Source: Pseudomonas sp. 30_B
GTDB taxonomy: Bacteria > Pseudomonadota > Gammaproteobacteria > Pseudomonadales > Pseudomonadaceae
DNA length: 64,000 nt
Reading direction: 5' to 3'
NCBI RefSeq assembly: GCF_017491605.1
Contig: NZ_JAFGYY010000005.1
Span: 224,310-288,309, forward strand
The translations under genes were made by a program, and so were the position numbers. The notes beneath the pieces are model-generated. The model was not told where the DNA came from. It ran no database searches and worked only from the letters and a program-made list of their open reading frames with translations. Every line of letters begins with the position of its first letter. The stretch's first letter is position 1. Positions 8,587 to 17,349 of this stretch are shown one piece after another.

Positions 8587-8627
8587 TTGAGCCAAATCAA
8601 AAGTGCACTTTTAGCACTGTCTACTAT
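8587..8627 (+). promoter_or_regulatory. oprG promoter with ANR box
   Basis: TTGAGCCAAATCAA at 8587-8600 matches the ANR/FNR consensus TTGAT-N4-ATCAA at nine of ten positions. A -10-like TACTAT follows at 8622-8627, which puts the box centre about 41 bases before the expected start. This is the class II activation position. ANR control of oprG is established in P. aeruginosa. Confidence 0.82.
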
Positions 8628-8669
8628 GATGGGCACCAACACTTATACCAAAGAGATATGGAGCTCATC

Positions 8670-9389
8670 ATGCGCAAGTCCTGGCTCACCACCTCGCTTC
8701 TTGCACTCGCCGTCGCAGCCCCCGTCGTGGCCCAGGCTGACACCATCCGTGGACACAAGGCGGGCGACTTCCTTGTTCGCGGCGGTATCGCCACCGTGGC
8801 TCCGGACGACAGCAGTTCCGACATCAAGCTCGACGGCGCCAAGGTCAGCGGTACCAAGGCCACCGTCGACAGCGACACCCAGCTGGGCCTGACCTTCGCC
8901 TACCTGCTCACCGACAAGATCGGTATCGAGCTGGTGGCCGCCACTCCCTTCAAGCACCAGGTCGACGTCAAGGGCCTGAACAAGGCCACCGGCCTCTCCG
9001 GCCTGGACGGCAAGCTCGCTGACGTCAAGCAGCTGCCGCCGACCGTCCTGCTGCAGTACTACCCCATGGGTGGTACCAACTCCGCCTTCCAGCCCTACGG
9101 CGGCCTGGGCGTGAACTACACCACCTTCTTCGAGGAAGACCTGGCCAGCAACCGCAAGGACCAGGGCTTCAGCAACCTGAAGCTGCAGGACTCCTGGGGC
9201 CTGGCTGCCGAACTGGGCATGGACTACATGCTCAACGAGCACGCCTTCGTCAACGCCGCGGTCTGGTACATGGACATCGATACCAAGGCCAGCGTCGATG
9301 GTCCGACCGCCCTGGGCGTTCAGAAGACCAAGGTTGACGTCGACGTAGACCCCTGGGTTTACATGGTCGGTTTCGGCTACCGTTTCTGA
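8670..9389 (+). CDS. oprG: Outer membrane protein OprG (OmpW family)
   Basis: A 239-aa eight-strand barrel porin of the OmpW family, thought to pass small hydrophobic molecules. The signal peptide is at about 1-22 (ending VVAQA), the N-terminal motif is DFLVRGGIATVAPDD, and the C-terminus is the outer-membrane signature VGFGYRF. The ATG at 8670 was preferred over an in-frame ATG twelve bases earlier because it has GGAG six bases upstream and gives the usual signal peptide. An ANR-type promoter lies upstream and a strong terminator downstream. Confidence 0.95.
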   Translation: MRKSWLTTSLLALAVAAPVVAQADTIRGHKAGDFLVRGGIATVAPDDSSSDIKLDGAKVSGTKATVDSDTQLGLTFAYLLTDKIGIELVAATPFKHQVDVKGLNKATGLSGLDGKLADVKQLPPTVLLQYYPMGGTNSAFQPYGGLGVNYTTFFEEDLASNRKDQGFSNLKLQDSWGLAAELGMDYMLNEHAFVNAAVWYMDIDTKASVDGPTALGVQKTKVDVDVDPWVYMVGFGYRF

Positions 9390-9402
9390 CGGAGCAAACA
9401 TG

Positions 9403-9428
9403 AAAAAGGCGCCCAAGGGCGCCTTTTT
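9403..9428 (+). terminator. Intrinsic terminator after oprG
   Basis: AAAAAGGCGCCC and GGGCGCCTTTTT form a perfect stem with a T-run, 13 bases after the oprG stop. Confidence 0.93.
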
Positions 9429-9446
9429 CGCTTTCAGGGAACCGGT

Positions 9447-9803
9447 ATGTACCTCGAACTCAAGGCACTGCACGTCAGTCTCGCCATCATCAGCACCGTC
9501 CTCTTCCTGCTGCGCCTGGGGCTGAGCTGGTGGGGCAAGCGCCCCTCGGGCTGGCAGCGCGGGCTGCCGCATCTGATCGATACCCTACTGCTGCTCAGCG
9601 CCCTGGGCCTGGTGCACCTGGCGATGCCCTGGCCGCTGCCGGTTTGGCTGCAGGCCAAGATCGGCCTGCTGGTGCTCTACATCGTGCTGGCGGCGTTCGC
9701 CCTGCGCAGCACTTCGAGGCCGCGCAAGGCCACGCTCAGCGCACTGGCGCTGGGTTCGCTGGCCGGCATCTTCCTGCTGGCGATCAACAAACCCTGGTGG
9801 TGA
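9447..9803 (+). CDS. SirB2 family membrane protein
   Basis: A 118-aa protein with four predicted membrane helices, starting MYLELKALHVSLAIISTVLF. It matches the SirB2 family (named for a Salmonella locus that raises invasion-gene expression; the molecular role is unclear). It ends in NKPWW. Its 3' end overlaps the convergent epimerase gene by 20 bases. The start has GGAACCGG upstream, a weak ribosome site. Confidence 0.85.
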   Translation: MYLELKALHVSLAIISTVLFLLRLGLSWWGKRPSGWQRGLPHLIDTLLLLSALGLVHLAMPWPLPVWLQAKIGLLVLYIVLAAFALRSTSRPRKATLSALALGSLAGIFLLAINKPWW

Positions 9804-10731
9804 TCAGCCGGGCCAGCCCATCCGCCAGCGGCGTGGGCGCGTCCAGCTGGAAGCGCTCGCGCAGGCGGCCATTATTGGCGCGGGAATGGCGGATATCCCC
9901 GGCACGCGGTGCAGCGTAGGTGACCTGCGGCAGGCCACCGGTGAGCTTGCCGATTTCGGCCAGCAACTGGTTCAGGCTGGTGGACTGGTCCAGCCCGACG
10001 TTGATCGCCGACTCGGTCACGTCCTGCGCCAGCAACGCCTGCACCAGCAACTTGACCAGGTCGCCGACGTAGATGAAATCGCGGGTCTGCTCGCCATCGC
10101 CGAACACGGTGATCGGCAGGCCCTGCTCAGCGCGCTGGGCGAAGATGCTGATCACCCCCGAGTAGGGCGACGACGGGTCCTGGCGCGGCCCGTAGACGTT
10201 GAAGAAGCGGAAGATCGCCGGCTCCAGGCCGTGCTGGCGGCGATAGAAATCCAGGTAGTACTCGCTCGCCAGCTTGTCCGAGGCGTAGGGCGTCAGCGGC
10301 GCCTTGGCGGTGTCCTCGTCGATGGCGGCGCCTTCGCCGTTCTGCCCGTAGACGGCAGCGCTGGAAGCGAACAGCACGCGCTGGATGCCTTCCAGGCGCA
10401 TGGCCTCGCAGAGGTTCAGGGTGCCGATGAAATTGGCGCGATGAGTGCCCACCGGATCATCCACCGAAGCCTGCACCGACGCGACAGCTGCCAGGTGCGC
10501 GACGCCCTGGCATCCGCTGAGCGCGCCACGCAGCGTGGCTTCGTCGGCAACATCGCCAACGATCAGCTCGACGCGGCTGTCGAGGTTCTCGCGCTTGCCG
10601 GTGGACAGGTCATCCAGCACCCGCACGGCAAAGCCCCGCGCCAGCAGCGCGTCCGCCAGGTGGGAGCCGATGAAGCCAGCACCTCCGGTGATGAGGATCG
10701 GCTGCGCGGAGGGGGAAAGACGTTCAGACAT
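9784..10731 (-). CDS. NAD-dependent epimerase/dehydratase (extended SDR)
   Basis: A 315-aa sugar-nucleotide epimerase of the GalE/UDP-glucose-4-epimerase class. The NAD motif GGAGFIGSHLAD is near residue 15, the catalytic Ser lies in FASSAAVYG, and the catalytic pair is YASDK. The segment FRFFNVYGPRQDPSSPYSG is typical of UDP-hexose epimerases. The start MSERLSPSAQPILITGG at 10731 was chosen over a long upstream extension that merely overlaps the next gene. It overlaps the stop of the upstream gene by eight bases, indicating coupled expression. The order oprG-SirB2-epimerase-RmlD-like is conserved in pseudomonads, as far as I recall. Confidence 0.9.
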   Translation of the reverse strand: MSERLSPSAQPILITGGAGFIGSHLADALLARGFAVRVLDDLSTGKRENLDSRVELIVGDVADEATLRGALSGCQGVAHLAAVASVQASVDDPVGTHRANFIGTLNLCEAMRLEGIQRVLFASSAAVYGQNGEGAAIDEDTAKAPLTPYASDKLASEYYLDFYRRQHGLEPAIFRFFNVYGPRQDPSSPYSGVISIFAQRAEQGLPITVFGDGEQTRDFIYVGDLVKLLVQALLAQDVTESAINVGLDQSTSLNQLLAEIGKLTGGLPQVTYAAPRAGDIRHSRANNGRLRERFQLDAPTPLADGLARLITTRVC

Positions 10732-11608
10732 GGCGATAGTAACGATCCAGCAAGGCCGGCAGGCCGGCGCGCCAGGCGCGCGGCTTGATGCCGAAGGTAT
10801 GGAGAATCTTCTTGCAGGCGAGCACCGCGTGTTGCGGTTCGTCGCTGGCGTCCGGGCGCGCGGCGTGGGCCTGCGGGCTCGGTTCCTGTACGGCCAGGGT
10901 ATGGAAGGCGCGGGCTTCGCCCAGCACCACCTGGCCCAGCGACAGGGTGGTGGTGGCCTCCAGGCCGCCGTAATGATAGGTGCCCCACAGCGGCGCCTGG
11001 CAGTCGAGCTGCTTGAGCACCGAGAGGATGACCCGCGCGGCGTCGTCCACCGGCGTCGGGTTGCCACGGCGGTCGTCGGCGAGGAACAGTACCTGCTCCT
11101 TCTCGGCACGTTCGAGGAAGCGACCGAGCGAGCCTTCGAGACTGTCGTCGATCAGCCAGCCGAAGCGCAGCAGCACGTGGCGCGGGCAGGTCGCCCGGAC
11201 CCACTTCTCCATACGCCACAGCGCCTGGCCACGCGGACCCAGCGGCTGCGGCTCGTCCTTCTCGCTGTAGGCGGTGGCGCGGGCGCCGTCGAACACGCGG
11301 TAGCTGGAGGGCTGGATCAGCAGGATTTCGTGGTGCTGGCAGAGTTCGGCCAGACGCTCCACCGCGCGCTCCTGGCTGGCCAGGCGAGCGTCGCTGACGC
11401 TTTCGGCCTGGAACCAGTCGAAGTAGTAGGCGAGGTTGATCACCGCGTCGGGGCGGGTTTCGTCCAGCAGGACGGTGAGGCTGGAAGCGTCCCAGCCCCC
11501 TTCGGGCGGCCGGGGGGCGAGGAAGCCGATGTCTTCCTCGGCGCCCAGGCGGATCAGCGCCTGTCCAAGGGCATTACCGCCGCCCAACAGCATCAGGCGC
11601 ATGCGCAT
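10724..11608 (-). CDS. RmlD-like NAD(P)-binding protein, atypical active site
   Basis: A 294-aa protein of the dTDP-4-dehydrorhamnose reductase (RmlD) fold: LLGGGNALGQALIRLG at the N-terminus, PDAVINLAYYFDWF, SSYRVFDG, and HYGGLEATT near the C-terminus. The region where the YxxxK catalytic pair should sit reads GPRGQALWRMEKW, so the tyrosine is missing. The protein may therefore bind a nucleotide sugar or act as a partner of the epimerase instead of reducing it. Two in-frame ATGs (11608 and 11602) are possible starts. The 141 bases beyond its start show nothing recognisable. Confidence 0.8.
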   Translation of the reverse strand: MRMRLMLLGGGNALGQALIRLGAEEDIGFLAPRPPEGGWDASSLTVLLDETRPDAVINLAYYFDWFQAESVSDARLASQERAVERLAELCQHHEILLIQPSSYRVFDGARATAYSEKDEPQPLGPRGQALWRMEKWVRATCPRHVLLRFGWLIDDSLEGSLGRFLERAEKEQVLFLADDRRGNPTPVDDAARVILSVLKQLDCQAPLWGTYHYGGLEATTTLSLGQVVLGEARAFHTLAVQEPSPQAHAARPDASDEPQHAVLACKKILHTFGIKPRAWRAGLPALLDRYYRHV

Positions 11609-11749
11609 AGTCTGGGGTCACTCGAATCCATGGGTTAGCGCCGGCGCGCACGGGCGCCGGAGGGTGATGACCGCATTTTTCCTGCGCCCCGGCACAGCGT
11701 CAAGCGCGGTCGACCCGCTGCAGGCTCGGCCATCCGTGGCCAAAGGCCC

Positions 11750-12328
11750 TCAGGAGCGGCGGCGGAACAGCGGGCGCGGCTCGATCACCGAGCGGCCGTA
11801 GAGCACGCTGAGGCCCGCCAGGCCCTTCAGCGCGTCCTCCACCGACTTGTCCTCGCGCACGGCGAAGGCATCGAAACCGCACTGGCGCATGTGCGCCAAC
11901 TGGTCGCGCAGCACATCGCCCACCGCGCGCAACTCGCCGCGCCAGCCCAGACGGCTACGCAGCAGGTAGGCCAGGCTGTAGCCACGCCCGTCGCGGAAGC
12001 TGGGGAAGTCGATGGCGATAAGCGAAAGTTCATCGAGTCGGCCAACCAACCGCTGGGGATCATCATCCGGCCCCAGCCACACGCCCTGCTTTTGTAGGAG
12101 CGAGCTTGCTCGCGAACCGCCCAGCTCTTCAGTTGCCGGGGAATTCTGTTCGCGAGCAGTAACGATGGCGTCCCCCTCGCTCCTACAGGAAGCACCGTTC
12201 AACCATGTTTCCAGTGGCAGGATCAGGTTTCCGCGCGGCAGCTCTTCCGGCACTTCACGCAGCAACTCCCAAGTATCGTCCGGCACCAGCTCCGCCACAC
12301 CGTCCCGCAGACGAATCAGGCTCTTCAT
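11750..12328 (-). CDS. DUF934 protein with REP pair inside the reading frame
   Basis: A 192-aa protein whose N-terminus (MKSLIRLRDGVAELVPDD...NLILPLETWL) and C-terminal half (VWLGPDDDPQRL...FDAFAVREDK) match DUF934, a family that accompanies sulfite reductase and is thought to assist sulfur assimilation. Residues about 47-80 are the translation of a REP pair (12093-12188) that replaces the usual short linker, yet keeps the frame open. Compared with the typical family length of about 165 aa the protein is longer by roughly this insert. It is coupled to the sulfite reductase gene by an ATGA overlap. The product may still fold if the insert forms a surface loop. Confidence 0.85.
   Translation of the reverse strand: MKSLIRLRDGVAELVPDDTWELLREVPEELPRGNLILPLETWLNGASCRSEGDAIVTAREQNSPATEELGGSRASSLLQKQGVWLGPDDDPQRLVGRLDELSLIAIDFPSFRDGRGYSLAYLLRSRLGWRGELRAVGDVLRDQLAHMRQCGFDAFAVREDKSVEDALKGLAGLSVLYGRSVIEPRPLFRRRS
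12093..12188. repeat. REP pair inserted inside the DUF934 gene
   Basis: The left arm TGTAGGAGCGAGCTTGCTCG is intact. The right arm begins GTTCGCGAGCA and ends CGCTCCTACAG, but the usual AGCT between them is replaced by 19 bases, a net change of +15 that keeps the frame. It is the only REP in the window that lies in a coding sequence. Confidence 0.9.
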
Positions 12329-13989
12329 GCCGGCACCTCCGCCTGGCGATAGACCCGCGCCTTGAACGGCTCCAGGCCGATGCGCTCCACCGTCTCGACG
12401 AAGCGTTCACCGGCGCCGCGCTGCTCCACATAGGTCTGCACCAGCGCCTCGATCACGTCCGGTACCTCGGCGGCGCTAAACGACGGGCCGATCACCTTGC
12501 CCAGCGCACTCTTCACGCCCTGCGCACCGCCCAGGGTGATCTGGTACCACTCGCTGCCGTTCTTATCGACGCCGAGGATGCCGATGTTACCGATGTGGTG
12601 GTGGCCACAGGCGTTCATGCAGCCGGAGATGTTCAGGCTGAGGTCGCCCAGGTCGTGCAGGTAGTCGAGATCCTCGAAGCGCTGCTGGATGCCCTGGGCG
12701 ATGGGGATCGACTTGGCGTTGGCCAGCGCGCAGAAATCGCCGCCGGGGCAGGCGATGATGTCGGTCAGCAGGCCCTGGTTCGGCGTGCCCAGGCTGGCCT
12801 CGCAGGCCTCCAGCCAGAGCGCGTGGAGGTCGGACTTGCGCACATCCGGCAGCACCAGGTTCTGTTCGTGGGCAACGCGGATTTCACCGAAGCCGAAACG
12901 CTCGGCCCACTCCGCCACGCGTTCCATCTGTGACGCGGTGACATCCCCCGGCGGCGCTTCGGCGCCCGGCTTGGTGGAGAGCACCACGCTGGCGTAGCCG
13001 AGCACGCGGTGCGGGCGCACATTGCGCGAAACCCAGCGGGCGAACGCCGCGTCGGCGGCCAATGCGCTGCCATAAGCGAGCTCATCGGCAGCCGGATAGA
13101 CCGGCGGATCGAAGGCAGCAGCCACCCGCTCGTATTCATCGCGCGTCAGCTGCGCCTCGCCGTCGCGCAGGTGCTGCCACTCCTCTTCCACTTCGCGGGA
13201 GAAGGCCTCGATGCCCAGCGCCTTCACCAGGATCTTGATCCGCGCCTTGTACTTGTTGTCGCGCCGGCCGTGGCGGTTGTACACGCGCAGAATGGCCTCG
13301 ACGTAGGACAGCAGATGCTGCCAGGGCAGCTCGTCGCGAATCACCTGGCCGAGCATCGGCGTGCGCCCCAGCCCGCCACCCACCAGCACCCTCAGGCGCA
13401 GTTCGCCGTCCTCGGCGCGGCGCAGGTAGAGGCCGATGTCATGCATCATCACCGCCGCGCGGTCTTCCTCGGCGGCGCAGATCGCGATCTTGAACTTGCG
13501 CGGCAGGAAGAGGAATTCGGGGTTCACCGTCGACCACTGGCGGAGGATTTCCGCCAGTGGTCGCGGGTCGAGGAATTCGTCGGCGGCGACACCGGCGAAG
13601 GCCTCGGTGGTGATGTTGCGCACGCAGTTGCCGGAGGTCTGGATGGCGTGCATCTCGACATCCGCCAGGCGTTCGAGGATGTCCGGCACGCGTTCCAGCT
13701 CCACCCAGTTGAACTGGATGTTCTGCCGCGTGGTGAAGTGGCCGTAGCCGCGGTCATGCTCGCGGGCGATCCAGGCCAGGATGCGCATCTGCTCGCTGGA
13801 CAGGGTTCCGTAGGGAATCGCGACGCGCAGCATATAGGCGTGCTTCTGCAGGTACAGGCCGTTCTGCAGGCGCAGCGGCAGGAATTCCTCTTCGCTCAGC
13901 TCATCACTCAGGCGCCGTTGCACCTGGTCGCGGAACTGCGCCACCCGTTCGCGCACCAGGGCGCGGTCGTAATCATCGTATCGGTACAT
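12325..13989 (-). CDS. cysI: Sulfite (nitrite/sulfite) reductase hemoprotein
   Basis: A 554-aa siroheme and 4Fe-4S enzyme that reduces sulfite to sulfide for cysteine synthesis. The cluster/siroheme cysteines are CPGGDFC (C-X5-C) and CMNAC (C-X3-C), followed by GHHHIGNIGILG. RNITTEAFAGV and NIQFNWV are the usual substrate-side segments. The start at MYRYDDYDRALVRERVAQFR (13989) matches the family; the open frame upstream is not coding-like. It is the first gene before DUF934 with a four-base overlap. A divergent promoter region lies upstream, facing ccoG. Confidence 0.93.
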   Translation of the reverse strand: MYRYDDYDRALVRERVAQFRDQVQRRLSDELSEEEFLPLRLQNGLYLQKHAYMLRVAIPYGTLSSEQMRILAWIAREHDRGYGHFTTRQNIQFNWVELERVPDILERLADVEMHAIQTSGNCVRNITTEAFAGVAADEFLDPRPLAEILRQWSTVNPEFLFLPRKFKIAICAAEEDRAAVMMHDIGLYLRRAEDGELRLRVLVGGGLGRTPMLGQVIRDELPWQHLLSYVEAILRVYNRHGRRDNKYKARIKILVKALGIEAFSREVEEEWQHLRDGEAQLTRDEYERVAAAFDPPVYPAADELAYGSALAADAAFARWVSRNVRPHRVLGYASVVLSTKPGAEAPPGDVTASQMERVAEWAERFGFGEIRVAHEQNLVLPDVRKSDLHALWLEACEASLGTPNQGLLTDIIACPGGDFCALANAKSIPIAQGIQQRFEDLDYLHDLGDLSLNISGCMNACGHHHIGNIGILGVDKNGSEWYQITLGGAQGVKSALGKVIGPSFSAAEVPDVIEALVQTYVEQRGAGERFVETVERIGLEPFKARVYRQAEVPA

Positions 13990-14104
13990 CGCCAGGCCAC
14001 CTTCGGACATCGCGTGGCCGCCTGCTTCTGTCGTCGGGCGCACCACTTCACGGATGACCGAACTATGGCCGGCGCCTGGTGTGCAAAACAGCGGCAGATC
14101 GCAG

Positions 14105-14259
14105 CGGAAAAACCAGATCAGATGAGCCGTAAACCCACTTCGGCGGGCCTGCGACCGGTTGCCGCAACAGGCACTATCACGCCCTCCGTCGAGACGCGCG
14201 CCAAGTCCCGTGGCGCTGCGGCGCGGGGCATTTTTCACCATCTGATATGGTTTTTTCCG
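14105..14259. promoter_or_regulatory. Paired inverted motif in the cysI-ccoG divergent region
   Basis: CGGAAAAACCAGATCAGATG at 14105-14124 recurs in inverted orientation at 14239-14259 (CATCTGATATGGTTTTTTCC...), with about 18 of 20 positions matching. Each copy lies 75-116 bases upstream of one divergent gene in the same relative orientation. This fits a shared activator or promoter element. The rest of the 345-base gap shows no gene. Confidence 0.45.
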
Positions 14260-14334
14260 GCGAACCTGAATCTGTTTCGGGTGCAGACGGATTCGTACAG
14301 TCGCGGCGCCTCTTCCGCCTGATGGGCCACGACA

Positions 14335-15744
14335 ATGAGCGAACGAATCCCCGCGAAGGTCATCGAGATCGACGCACCGCAACGTTTCACCCCTCTACCC
14401 AAGCCGCTGTCGGCGGTGACCCCGACGGTCTACACCAAGCGCTTCGCCGGGCGCTTCCGCGACCTGCGGCGCCTGGGCGGCGGCCTGCTGTTCCTGCTGT
14501 TCTTCGGCACCCTGTGGCTGAACTGGAACGGCCGCCAGGCGGTGCTCTGGGACCTGCCCGAGCGCAAGTTCTACATCTTCGGCGCGACCTTCTGGCCGCA
14601 GGATTTCATCCTGCTCTCGGCGATCCTGATCATCGCCGCCTTCGGCCTGTTCTTCATCACGGTGTTCGCCGGCCGCGTGTGGTGCGGCTACACCTGCCCG
14701 CAAAGCGTGTGGACCTGGATCTTCATGTGGGCCGAGCAGGTCACCGAGGGCGACCGCAACCAGCGCATGAAGCGCGACGCCGGCCCGGCCAGCGCCGAGA
14801 AGGTGCTGCGCAAAGGCGCCAAGCACGGCCTCTGGCTGCTGATCAGCCTGGTCACGGCGATCACCTTCATCGGCTACTTCACCCCGGTGCGACCGCTGGT
14901 GGCCGATCTGTTCACGCTCAAACTCGACCTGGAAAGCACCTTCTGGGTCGCCTTCTTCGCCGCCGCCACCTACGCCAACGCCGGCTGGCTGCGCGAGCAG
15001 GTGTGCATCCACATGTGCCCGTACTCGCGCTTCCAGAGCGTGATGTTCGACAAGGACACCCTGATCATTTCCTACGACGCGGCGCGCGGTGAGTCCCGCG
15101 GTGCGCGCAAGAAGGACGCCGATCCCAAGGCCCTCGGCCTGGGCGACTGCATCGACTGCCAGCAGTGCGTACAGGTCTGCCCCACCGGCATCGACATCCG
15201 CGACGGCCTGCAGATCGCCTGTATCGGCTGCGCTGCCTGCATCGACGCCTGCGATTCGGTGATGGACAAGATGGGCTACGACCGCGGCCTGGTGCGCTAC
15301 ACCTCCGAGCGCGCGCTGGAAGGCGGCAAGACTCACCTGCTGCGCCCGCGCCTGGTCGGCTACGCGGCGGTGCTGCTGGTGATGATCGGCGCCTTCGTCT
15401 GGGCACTGGAAGCACGGCCGCTGATCAACCTCGACGTCGCCCGCGACCGTGGCCTGTTCCGCGAGAACGCCGCCGGCGAGATCGAGAACATCTACAACCT
15501 CAAGCTGATCAACAAGACCCAGCAGCCGCAGCATTACCAGCTGAGCCTCGCCGACGGCTCCGGCTACCGCCTGCAGGGCGTGCCGGAGCTGACGCTGCAG
15601 CCGGGCGAGATCCGCGACTTCGCCGTCTCGGTGGCAAGCCTGGCGCAGAGCAGCGCCGGGGGATCGGTACCGCTGCACTTCAGGGTCAGTGACGGCAACG
15701 AGACCATCGACGCCGCCAGCACCTTCGTCTCGCCGAGGCGCTGA
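14335..15744 (+). CDS. ccoG: Cytochrome c oxidase accessory protein CcoG
   Basis: A 469-aa membrane ferredoxin-like protein. CcoG (RdxA/FixG) helps copper delivery in cbb3-type oxidase assembly. Membrane helices lie at about 45-65, 90-115, 165-185, 205-220 and 340-360. WCGYTCPQSVW sits in the membrane part. Two 4Fe-4S cysteine sets follow: CIDCQQCVQVCP (about 262-273) and CIGCAACIDACD (about 295-306). The C-terminal periplasmic Ig-like domain runs from about 370. Its neighbour here is sulfite reductase instead of ccoNOPQ, so it may serve another role. Confidence 0.92.
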   Translation: MSERIPAKVIEIDAPQRFTPLPKPLSAVTPTVYTKRFAGRFRDLRRLGGGLLFLLFFGTLWLNWNGRQAVLWDLPERKFYIFGATFWPQDFILLSAILIIAAFGLFFITVFAGRVWCGYTCPQSVWTWIFMWAEQVTEGDRNQRMKRDAGPASAEKVLRKGAKHGLWLLISLVTAITFIGYFTPVRPLVADLFTLKLDLESTFWVAFFAAATYANAGWLREQVCIHMCPYSRFQSVMFDKDTLIISYDAARGESRGARKKDADPKALGLGDCIDCQQCVQVCPTGIDIRDGLQIACIGCAACIDACDSVMDKMGYDRGLVRYTSERALEGGKTHLLRPRLVGYAAVLLVMIGAFVWALEARPLINLDVARDRGLFRENAAGEIENIYNLKLINKTQQPQHYQLSLADGSGYRLQGVPELTLQPGEIRDFAVSVASLAQSSAGGSVPLHFRVSDGNETIDAASTFVSPRR

Positions 15745-15830
15745 GCATGGCACGGGAGCTTGGCGTGACCTCGGCGCAGCGCCTAGAGTGGGCGGATTCT
15801 TCCGCCCCCCAGGCCGCCGTGCAGGACAAG

Positions 15831-17240
15831 ATGAAGCGCTACGAGAAATTCGCCGATGAGATCGCCGGCCTGATCCGCAGCGGCGTGCTCGCCCCCGGCC
15901 AGAAAGTCCCCTCGGTGCGGCATGCCAGCCGCACCTACGGGGTCAGCGCCTCCACCGTGTTCCAGGCCTATTACCTGCTGGAGGATCGTGGGCTGATCGT
16001 CGCCCGCGCGCGTTCGGGCTACTTCGTCCGCGAGCACGTGCAGCGCGCCCTGGCCGAGCCAGACATCGCCCGCCACGACGCGCAGACCACTGAGGTGGAT
16101 GTCAGCGAGCTGGTGTTCTCGGTGCTCAGCTCGATCAAGGACCCGGATACCGTGCCCTTCGGCTCGGCCTTCCCGGCCCCGGAACTGTTCCCGCTGCCGC
16201 GCCTGGCGCGCTCCATGGCCCACGCCGTGCGCGACATGGACCCGCGCTCGGTGGTCGCCGACCTCGCCCCCGGCAGCCACGCGCTGCGCCGGCAGATCGC
16301 CCTGCGCTACATGGTCGGCGGCATGCCGCTGCCGGTGGAGGAACTGGTGGTCACCAACGGCGCGCTGGAAGCGCTGAACCTTTGCCTGCAGGTGGTCACC
16401 CAGCCGGGCGATTTGGTCGCCATCGAGGCGCCGGCCTTCTATGCCAGCCTGCAGGTACTCGAACGCCTGAAGCTGAAAGCGGTGGAAATCCCCGTGCACC
16501 CGCGCGAGGGCATCGACCTGGACGTGCTCGCCGACAGTCTCGCGCGCCTGCCGATCAAGGCCTGCTGGTTCATGAGCAACTTCCAGAACCCGCTGGGCGC
16601 GAGCATGGCCGAGGACAAGAAGCGCGCCCTCGCCGCGCTGCTGGCCCAGCACCAGGTGCCGCTGATCGAGGACGACGTCTACGCCGAGCTGTACTTCGCC
16701 GCCCAGGCGCCCAAGCCGGTGAAGGCCTTCGACAGCGAAGGGCTGGTGATGCACTGCAGTTCCTTCTCCAAGAGCCTGGCGCCGGGCTACCGGGTCGGCT
16801 GGGTCGCCGGCGGGCGCTACGCCGAGCAGATCGAGCGGCTCAAGCTGATGACCAGCCTGTCCGCCTCGGTACCGGCCCAGGCAGCCATTGCCGACTACCT
16901 GCAGCACGGCGGCTACGACCGCCACCTGCGCAAGCTGCGCCACGCCCTGGAAAGCCAGCAGCACGCGATGCTCGCCGCCGTGGCCCGGCACTTCCCCGCC
17001 GCCACCCGCGTCACGCGGCCCAGCGGCGGCTACTTCCTGTGGCTGGAACTGCCCGAGCACATCGACGCGCTCAAGCTGTTCCAGCTCGCCCATGCCCAGG
17101 GCATCAGCCTCGCGCCGGGGCCGATATTCTCCGCCACCAGACGCTTCGGCCACTGCCTGCGCCTGAACTACGGCCACCCCTGGACCGCGACCAGCGAACA
17201 GGCCATGGAAACCCTCGGGCGGATCATTCATTCCTTGTAG
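15831..17240 (+). CDS. MocR-type GntR regulator with aminotransferase domain
   Basis: A 469-aa PLP-dependent regulator: an N-terminal GntR winged helix (about 1-75, KVPSVRHASRTYGVSASTV) and a fold-type I aminotransferase domain (about 100-469) with the PLP lysine in CSSFSKSLAPGYRVGW. The start MKRYEKFADEIAGLIRSG at 15831 has AGGA just upstream and fits the GntR domain; an in-frame ATG at 15747 would add 28 residues not typical of the family. A GGGCGG/CCGCCC hairpin at 15790-15807 lies between ccoG and this gene. The effector and targets are not known. Confidence 0.88.
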   Translation: MKRYEKFADEIAGLIRSGVLAPGQKVPSVRHASRTYGVSASTVFQAYYLLEDRGLIVARARSGYFVREHVQRALAEPDIARHDAQTTEVDVSELVFSVLSSIKDPDTVPFGSAFPAPELFPLPRLARSMAHAVRDMDPRSVVADLAPGSHALRRQIALRYMVGGMPLPVEELVVTNGALEALNLCLQVVTQPGDLVAIEAPAFYASLQVLERLKLKAVEIPVHPREGIDLDVLADSLARLPIKACWFMSNFQNPLGASMAEDKKRALAALLAQHQVPLIEDDVYAELYFAAQAPKPVKAFDSEGLVMHCSSFSKSLAPGYRVGWVAGGRYAEQIERLKLMTSLSASVPAQAAIADYLQHGGYDRHLRKLRHALESQQHAMLAAVARHFPAATRVTRPSGGYFLWLELPEHIDALKLFQLAHAQGISLAPGPIFSATRRFGHCLRLNYGHPWTATSEQAMETLGRIIHSL

Positions 17241-17349
17241 GGCAAGTGCTGAAGAACTGATCCGCACATTCGGAAACCTTCTGTACCTGTGCGGCAAGTT
17301 GCCGCAGGAATAGTCTGTCAGGCAGGAAACCCGGACGAGGGAAGCTGCC

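Noticed and set aside
15747..15830. Earlier ATG for the MocR regulator
   Set aside because: It would add 28 residues not seen in the family; the ATG at 15831 starts the GntR domain correctly.
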